Shown here in pieces: positions 5,556-9,959 of a DNA stretch of 9,959 nucleotides. Position 1 is the stretch's first letter. Each line of letters opens with the position of its first letter. The notes beneath the pieces are model-generated. The model did not search any database. It worked only from the letters and a program-made list of their open reading frames with translations, and had not been told where the DNA came from. The DNA is from Pseudobacteriovorax antillogorgiicola (GTDB lineage Bacteria; Bdellovibrionota_B; Oligoflexia; Oligoflexales; RGVZ01): the NCBI GenBank assembly GCA_945897695.1, contig CAMDGW010000080.1:1-9959 (forward strand), given 5' to 3'. Both the position numbers and the translations under genes were made by a program.

Positions 5556-6704
5556 TCAGAGGTCGTTATTCCAAACGACGGTAAATTGATTGAGAGCGTC
5601 TTTATAAGCCTCATGAATGATAGAAACCTGAGAGGCAACTCCGCCCGCGATTTCGCAGTAGGAGCGGGAAGCAGCGGATCCTGGGTTAGCTTTTACCGCA
5701 GGGACCCCCTTATCGCTGGCTGTCGCCACAGCAGGTTCAAGTGGCACTTCGCCCAGGAAGCTCACTCCGAACTCTTTTGCGACTTTCGACCCACCGCCTT
5801 CACGGAAAATATAATGTTTCTTGTCGCAGCCATCACACACAAAGTAGCTCATGGTTTCAACCACGCCAAGAACAGGAACTTTCATAGTGTCGAACATGGC
5901 AACTGCTTTGCGTACGTCGATTAGTGCTACGTCCTGGGGTGTTGTAACGACTACGGCTCCCGTGATCGGCGCAGTTTGAGAGAGAGTTAACTGAATATCG
6001 CCAGTGCCTGGAGGGTAGTCGATAATAAGATAGTCGAGTTCGCCCCAGTTAACCTGGGTAAGAAATTGTTTGATCACTCCAGACACCATGGGGCCCCGGA
6101 GGATCGTGGCTTTATCTCCGCCAGCAAATAAACCAATTGACATCACTTTGACGCCGCCAGCAAAGGGCGGATTGATGAGGTTGCTGTTGCTTTGCATCGG
6201 TGCATCTGGCCGTGTCATGTGCGGTACAGAGGGACCGTAGACGTCGGCATCGAGAAGTCCTACTTTTGAGCCCGTAGCTGCTAGCGCGTAGGCGAGGTTA
6301 ACAGCGGTTGTGGACTTGCCAACGCCACCTTTACCAGATGCCACGGCAATGATGTTTTTTACCTGACCGAGGCTAGCTGCGATGGGGCTTCCTGCCAGGG
6401 CAACTTGGCCTCGGGTCGTCGCCGTCATGTTGATAGTCACAGCGCCGATGCTTGGAAGCTTTTTCAATGCTTCTTCAGCCTGAGCTTTCATGGCGTCTTT
6501 CACAGGGCATGCAGGGGTTGTCAGGTTAATGTCTAGTTTGATGTCATTTCCCGTGATCACGATATTGCGCACAAACCCTAAGCTAACAATATCCCGGCCA
6601 AGGTCTGGATCCATGATAGAGCTCAACGCGGACTTTATAGAGTCTTCGCTGATAGTATTTTGACGACCCAGGATTTTATCTTGCATAGATTTTATAAGGC
6701 TCAT
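5556..6704 (-). CDS. mrp: Mrp/ApbC iron-sulfur cluster carrier ATPase
   Basis: A 382-residue cytoplasmic P-loop ATPase that binds a 4Fe-4S cluster and delivers it to apo-proteins (Mrp/NBP35/ApbC family, MinD-like). Residues about 18-95 are a MIP18/DUF59 domain with MDPDLGRDIVSLG and TPACP (C66). The ATPase follows: deviant Walker A SGKGGVGKST with K125 and K130, LLDADVYGPS at 150-159, Walker B with DYLIIDYPPGTGD ending at 236, and the cluster-binding C290-x-x-C293 in YFVCDGC. The length is normal for the two-domain bacterial form. ATG 6704 follows the trxB stop by two bases, and its ribosome binding site (AGGAG, 8 bases upstream) lies inside the end of trxB, so translation is probably coupled. 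The DUF971 gene follows after 18 bases. ApbC is an equally valid name. Confidence 0.96.
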   Translation of the reverse strand: MSLIKSMQDKILGRQNTISEDSIKSALSSIMDPDLGRDIVSLGFVRNIVITGNDIKLDINLTTPACPVKDAMKAQAEEALKKLPSIGAVTINMTATTRGQVALAGSPIAASLGQVKNIIAVASGKGGVGKSTTAVNLAYALAATGSKVGLLDADVYGPSVPHMTRPDAPMQSNSNLINPPFAGGVKVMSIGLFAGGDKATILRGPMVSGVIKQFLTQVNWGELDYLIIDYPPGTGDIQLTLSQTAPITGAVVVTTPQDVALIDVRKAVAMFDTMKVPVLGVVETMSYFVCDGCDKKHYIFREGGGSKVAKEFGVSFLGEVPLEPAVATASDKGVPAVKANPGSAASRSYCEIAGGVASQVSIIHEAYKDALNQFTVVWNNDL

Positions 6705-6706
6705 AG

Positions 6707-7630
6707 TCAGTGCTCCTCATGCTCTTCCAGGAACCGCAGGGCCTGGATAGCTGCCTGACAGCCCATACCGGCGGCTGTGATCGCTTGCTTGAATGTGGGA
6801 TCGGCAATATCGCCTGCGGCAAAAACCCCAGGAGTTTTTGTCGCAGTGTGAGTCGTGGTTTTGATGTAACCATGACTGTCTACATCGACCCAGGGTAAAA
6901 AGATGTCACTATTCGGTTTATGTCCAATAGCCATGAATAGTCCATCGACTTTCAACTCCTCGACTTTACCGTTTTCAACATTTTTGATGACAATACCGGT
7001 GACGCCTGTCTTGTCAGAAACTGGCTTTTCAATCACCCAAGGTGTGAGGATCTTGATCTTGGGATTATTTAGAACACGGTCAATCATTATTTTGGATGCC
7101 CGAAATTCTGCGCGACGATGAATGAGGTAAACTTGTGAGCAAAGTTTCGAGAGATAGTTTGCTTCCTCCATGGCGCTGTCACCACCTCCCGTCACAGCAA
7201 CAACCTTATTACGATAAAAAAATCCATCACAGGTTGCGCAAGTAGAAAGACCTCGGCCCATGAGTTCTGCCTCTTGGGGCAGGCCTAGGGTTTTTGCGGT
7301 GGCACCTGTTGAAATGATGATGGCCTTTGCTTTGACTTCACCGCCGTCGGTCCACAGGGTAAAGGGACGCTTGGAGAAGTCTACTTTGGTGATGGTTTCA
7401 TAAATAATTTTGGTGCCAAAGCGCTCTGCTTGGGCAGTCATTTCAGTCATGAGCTTCGGCCCCATGATCCCATGCTCAAATCCTGGGAAGTTTTCTACAT
7501 CTGTCGTGGTCGTAAGCTGACCTCCATGCATGGTTCCTGCATAGATGACTGGCTTCAGGTTTGCGCGCGCAGCATAAATTGCAGCTGTCAGCCCAGCCGG
7601 GCCAGTTCCAATAATGACAACATCTTGCAT
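6707..7630 (-). CDS. trxB: Thioredoxin reductase (NADPH, FAD-dependent)
   Basis: A 307-residue cytoplasmic flavoenzyme that passes electrons from NADPH through FAD to thioredoxin. Landmarks: N-terminal FAD Rossmann motif GTGPAG (8-13), redox-active pair C131/C134 in CATCDGFFY, NADPH-binding GGGDSAMEEA (148-157), HRRAEFRAS (171-179) carrying the arginines that recognise the NADPH phosphate, and the closing FAD motif GVFAAGDIADPTFKQ. The length is as expected for bacterial low-molecular-weight TrxB. The start is ATG 7630, with GGGAG 7 bases upstream and the FAD strand starting three residues in; the frame extends to 7711 but the added residues match nothing. First gene of the trxB-mrp-DUF971 operon. 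No thioredoxin gene is in the window. Confidence 0.97.
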   Translation of the reverse strand: MQDVVIIGTGPAGLTAAIYAARANLKPVIYAGTMHGGQLTTTTDVENFPGFEHGIMGPKLMTEMTAQAERFGTKIIYETITKVDFSKRPFTLWTDGGEVKAKAIIISTGATAKTLGLPQEAELMGRGLSTCATCDGFFYRNKVVAVTGGGDSAMEEANYLSKLCSQVYLIHRRAEFRASKIMIDRVLNNPKIKILTPWVIEKPVSDKTGVTGIVIKNVENGKVEELKVDGLFMAIGHKPNSDIFLPWVDVDSHGYIKTTTHTATKTPGVFAAGDIADPTFKQAITAAGMGCQAAIQALRFLEEHEEH

Positions 7631-7678
7631 GGTCAACTCCCAGCATAGATTGGGTTTTAAATCCTTTAATCGGTTCAG

Positions 7679-7707
7679 ATCATACGAAAGACACTTGCCA
7701 AACAAAA
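7679..7707 (-). promoter_or_regulatory. Weak candidate promoter of the trxB-mrp-DUF971 operon
   Basis: On the minus strand TATGAT (7684-7679) matches the -10 consensus at five of six bases. The best -35 options are TTTTGT at 17 bp or TTGTTT at 15 bp upstream, both poor. It is the best placed hexamer pair I can see in the 237-bp gap between trxB and the divergent thioesterase gene. I see no further conserved site or riboswitch-like structure in that gap. Confidence 0.25.
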
Positions 7708-7867
7708 GCAATAACAGCAGTGCGTTGGGGGATATCCAGGATTGTGGTTAAAAAATGGGCGCATCTTTGAATGTCGGTAAAACTTCAGGACATTGACGCA
7801 GTATCAGAACCACTTTAACCTTTGGCATGAGGATCTCTGGAACCAATCACCCGGAAGAGACATTTCG

Positions 7868-8284
7868 ATGGCAGACGCGTCAGTTCACAAGTGTGAAATC
7901 ATCATTTTAGAACATCATCTGGATGCATATGGACATGTTAATAACGTGGCTTACATAGGTTTTTTTGAACAAGCCCGGTGGGACTTGATCAGCTCTGCTG
8001 GGTGTGGCCTTGAGTATGTTAAGTCAACGGGAGTGGGGCCAGTCGTGCTAGAAATTCAGACTAAATTCAGAAAAGAGCTAAAGCTTCGTCAACGAGTGAC
8101 TATAAAAAGTCAGATGGTGTCTTGGCGCTCTAAGATTGGAACGTTGCGCCAGTGGATGGAGGATGATGCCGGGGTTCTATATTGTGAAGCATTATTCACA
8201 ATGGGTATGTTTGATTTAAAACAAAGGCGACTCGTTACTGCTGATGCAACATGGGCTCGAGCCCTGGGGCTTCCATCCCAATAG
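7868..8284 (+). CDS. Acyl-CoA thioesterase, 4HBT hotdog fold (YbgC/FadM-like)
   Basis: A 138-residue cytoplasmic protein with a single 4-hydroxybenzoyl-CoA-thioesterase-type hotdog domain; the family hydrolyses acyl-CoA or aryl-CoA thioesters. The diagnostic motif is D19-A-Y-G-H-V-N-N-V-A-Y, with D19 the presumed catalytic acid, followed by the FFEQARWDL helix, a V-L-E-I-Q strand and the F-R-K-E-L region. Length matches the family. I start at ATG 7868, which has a purine-rich GGAAGAG about 8 bases upstream and gives a normal N-terminus; an in-frame TTG at 7793 would add 25 residues unlike the family. TTGACG (7793-7798) with a poor TAACCT 17 bp later is the only promoter-like pair in front. 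It is divergent from trxB and ends 4 bp from the convergent lipoprotein gene. The natural substrate cannot be told. Confidence 0.87.
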   Translation: MADASVHKCEIIILEHHLDAYGHVNNVAYIGFFEQARWDLISSAGCGLEYVKSTGVGPVVLEIQTKFRKELKLRQRVTIKSQMVSWRSKIGTLRQWMEDDAGVLYCEALFTMGMFDLKQRRLVTADATWARALGLPSQ

Positions 8285-8288
8285 GATT

Positions 8289-9032
8289 TTATCCCTTAAA
8301 TCCTGGTAGTTCAGATGCATTAGGGTGTCTAGCCCATTTCACCGCCTCACCGATAGCTTTCTTGTAATCGCTTTCTACCAGAGATTTATCCACTAGCTTC
8401 CTAAAGTAGTTAGCCCAGATGAACTGTTGAAAGTAGACGGGCTTTTCATCAAAAGCCCCTTTTTTTCGAGCATCTTCAGCTAACGAGCGGTAAACGTCGT
8501 CTTTTAAATCCATAATCCGGAGTGGGATTTTTGCTGGATCCTGGGGACCAACACCGTTTTCATCGTAAAGCCAAAGAAGCCCCTCGGACCGGAGCCTTGC
8601 CAGAAAGTCCTGTGGTGTCAGCGCCGAATAATCCTTGGTTATGCGAAGATAGAGTACCAAAATAGACTCTTCCGCCAATGCGCGCGCTGTGTGGTGGCCA
8701 TCCACGATATAAAAGACAGACTCTGGGCCTTTGATCCCTGGTACTATTTTTTTGCGAAGAAAATAATCAATAGCCTCAGGATCATCTTTTATCTTCTTAA
8801 GCCGTTCTCGTTTTTCCTCGACCTCAAGGAAACTCAGTGCAAATTGGGTTGGATGAACGACCGTGGGTGAAATGCTGCAAAGTGATTCTGTGGGCATTAG
8901 GGGGCTGCACGGCGCAAAATCTATGCCTTTGTAGTCATCATCAGTTAGTGTGGATGAATGCAGTTTTCGGGGGGCGCAGGCAGCTAAGGCGACAAGAATA
9001 AAGAATCCAATGATTTTTGATCGACGCATCAT
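8289..9032 (-). CDS. Lipoprotein with ParB-like (ParBc_2) domain
   Basis: A 247-residue predicted lipoprotein: MMRRSK, a hydrophobic segment at 7-18, and lipobox L16-A17-A18-C19 for signal peptidase II. Ala at +2 favours sorting to the outer membrane. The mature part matches what I know of ParBc_2 (putative ParB-like nuclease, distinct from chromosome-partitioning ParB): HPTQ at 60-63, the charged E-V-E-E-K-R-E-R-L helix at 70-78, and V-D-G-H-H-T-A-R-A-L at 110-119, the conserved core. The C-terminal 100 residues are mostly charged helices. Its export argues against ParB-type DNA segregation; enzymatic activity is unproven. ATG 9032 overlaps the stop of the upstream gene as ATGA, so translation is probably coupled; ATG 9029 is the alternative. 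A frame opening at 9062 would put ten polar residues ahead of the signal sequence. Confidence 0.8.
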   Translation of the reverse strand: MMRRSKIIGFFILVALAACAPRKLHSSTLTDDDYKGIDFAPCSPLMPTESLCSISPTVVHPTQFALSFLEVEEKRERLKKIKDDPEAIDYFLRKKIVPGIKGPESVFYIVDGHHTARALAEESILVLYLRITKDYSALTPQDFLARLRSEGLLWLYDENGVGPQDPAKIPLRIMDLKDDVYRSLAEDARKKGAFDEKPVYFQQFIWANYFRKLVDKSLVESDYKKAIGEAVKWARHPNASELPGFKG

Positions 9033-9959
9033 AGCTCTGGGTTCTCCACTTTGGGTGCGCAACCACGAACTTGCAAATTGGCGTCTAACGCGCAGACTTC
9101 AATGCCCGTGACTGGATCTTTGGGTATGTTAAGCATGACTTGGGATTTGATCGTACGTGCCACCTTGGCTGGCGATTCTGCGGTTGTTAGTGTTACTTGA
9201 TAGCGAGGGGCCGCGCTTTTTGACCACTCCACAAGAATATAGGAAACACTGCCCTTTTTGGTGGTTGAAACTTTGATATCAGTCGGTGCAAGCTGCCCAG
9301 CTTCAGTTTGGACGACATCAAAAAATGTTTCCGCCCAGGGGCTACTTGCTGTCACGTCACCTTGACTACCGTTGGCGCGCACCCTAACTGTATAGCGTCC
9401 AGGCGGCAGTGCTGGAAGCCTGCGCCTGGTGCGATCACCTTCAAGTGTAAATTGTTTAGCGGGATTTCCCGAACTTCCAAGAATTTCCAAGTCAATGGAA
9501 TCAACGTCGCCTTTAGTTTCCCAATAAACTCTTTGCTCGGTGAGAGCATCAACTGAAATTGAAGCCCCCTCCTTTGGTTCGATCAGTCTAATTGTAGGTT
9601 TCTCAAGAATAGGCGGCTTAGTACTTTGCGGCTTTAGCTTGGTGTCAACCGCAGTATCATCAGGTTTCTGGGCGGCTATTTGTCTGTTTGTGCTTGAGTC
9701 TAATTTTTCAGATTTTGCAACCTCAGGATTAGCTTCTCCTTTGATATGAAAGCGCCGCGTTGTTGAGATGAGGCCTCCTGTGTTCAGTGACCAGCTGTAG
9801 GATCCAGCAGGAAGAGTGACATCATCGCGGTGATTCGTTGATTCATGGATCACCATCTCTCCGGTTTCAATATTTCGTATCAAGATGTTTGCAGGGCCAG
9901 TGTTTTTGTTGGCATGCCAAGCAAAAGCGACAGCTGCAAAACCCTCCTTGGACGGGATA
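9029..9959 (-). CDS. Multi-domain Ig/Fn3-like surface or periplasmic protein (N-terminus outside window)
   Basis: The frame is open to the right edge, so the N-terminus, including any signal peptide, is missing; about 309 residues are visible. Three beta-sandwich-like modules can be seen. The first, cut by the edge, runs PSKEGFAAVAFAW to LPAGSYSWSL and RRFHI. A Pro/Lys/Thr-rich linker of about 40 residues follows. The second reads IRLIEPKEGASI to LPPGRYTVRVR and FFDV, sharing the layout PKEG-W-LPxGxY with the first. The third (APTDIKVS to the end) resembles an Fn3 domain (YILVEWSKS). The whole resembles the C-terminal halves of FecR-domain proteins of predatory and related bacteria, but no FecR domain is visible here. 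It overlaps the downstream lipoprotein gene by ATGA, so the two are probably made together and may work in the envelope as partners. Function is unknown. Confidence 0.72.
   Translation of the reverse strand, partial: IPSKEGFAAVAFAWHANKNTGPANILIRNIETGEMVIHESTNHRDDVTLPAGSYSWSLNTGGLISTTRRFHIKGEANPEVAKSEKLDSSTNRQIAAQKPDDTAVDTKLKPQSTKPPILEKPTIRLIEPKEGASISVDALTEQRVYWETKGDVDSIDLEILGSSGNPAKQFTLEGDRTRRRLPALPPGRYTVRVRANGSQGDVTASSPWAETFFDVVQTEAGQLAPTDIKVSTTKKGSVSYILVEWSKSAAPRYQVTLTTAESPAKVARTIKSQVMLNIPKDPVTGIEVCALDANLQVRGCAPKVENPEL

Noticed and set aside
7631..7711. N-terminal extension of thioredoxin reductase
   Set aside because: The FAD-binding strand begins right after ATG 7630, which has a proper ribosome binding site; the added residues match nothing in the family.

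Overview
The window looks like chromosomal DNA of a Gram-negative, probably proteobacterial or Bdellovibrionota-like, bacterium. It encodes a sigma-54-type response regulator, a lipoprotein with a clear lipobox, a likely outer-membrane beta-barrel protein and a proline-rich multi-domain exported protein. It has moderate GC, genes on both strands and short intergenic gaps. The lineage is an inference from gene content; no rRNA or other phylogenetic marker is present. There is no tRNA, rRNA, CRISPR array, insertion sequence or phage gene.

Positions 1-3029 are a regulatory block. On the minus strand an NtrC-family response regulator (receiver plus AAA+ domain, DNA-binding end cut off by the window edge) is read away from a gap of about 300 bases. 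That gap contains what I think is a complete regulatory circuit. A 23-bp imperfect palindrome lies just in front of the regulator gene, and a second copy of the same motif lies about 127 bp further on. A sigma-54 promoter of exact GG-N10-GC geometry follows, pointing the other way. The predicted transcript would carry a previously unlisted 39-residue hydrophobic peptide and, overlapping it, a single-domain response regulator. Facing these is a minus-strand protein with a degenerate receiver and a GAF-like domain. No histidine kinase is visible, so its location is open.

Positions 2994-5088 hold two plus-strand genes, each with its own sigma-70-like promoter: an exported, probably outer-membrane protein of unknown role, and a DUF3050 protein (heme-oxygenase-like fold) with a strong promoter and ribosome binding site.

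Positions 5202-7630 are a tight minus-strand operon: trxB (thioredoxin reductase), mrp/apbC (Fe-S cluster carrier ATPase with an N-terminal MIP18/DUF59 domain) and a small DUF971 protein with a CPCxxC zinc-site motif. It joins thiol redox with Fe-S cluster handling.

Positions 7868-8284 encode a hotdog-fold acyl-CoA thioesterase (plus strand). Positions 8289-9959 hold a minus-strand pair: a multi-domain Ig/Fn3-like exported protein, cut off at the right edge, overlapping by ATGA with a lipoprotein that carries a ParB-like (ParBc_2) domain. All domain calls were made by eye; no database or structure search was run.
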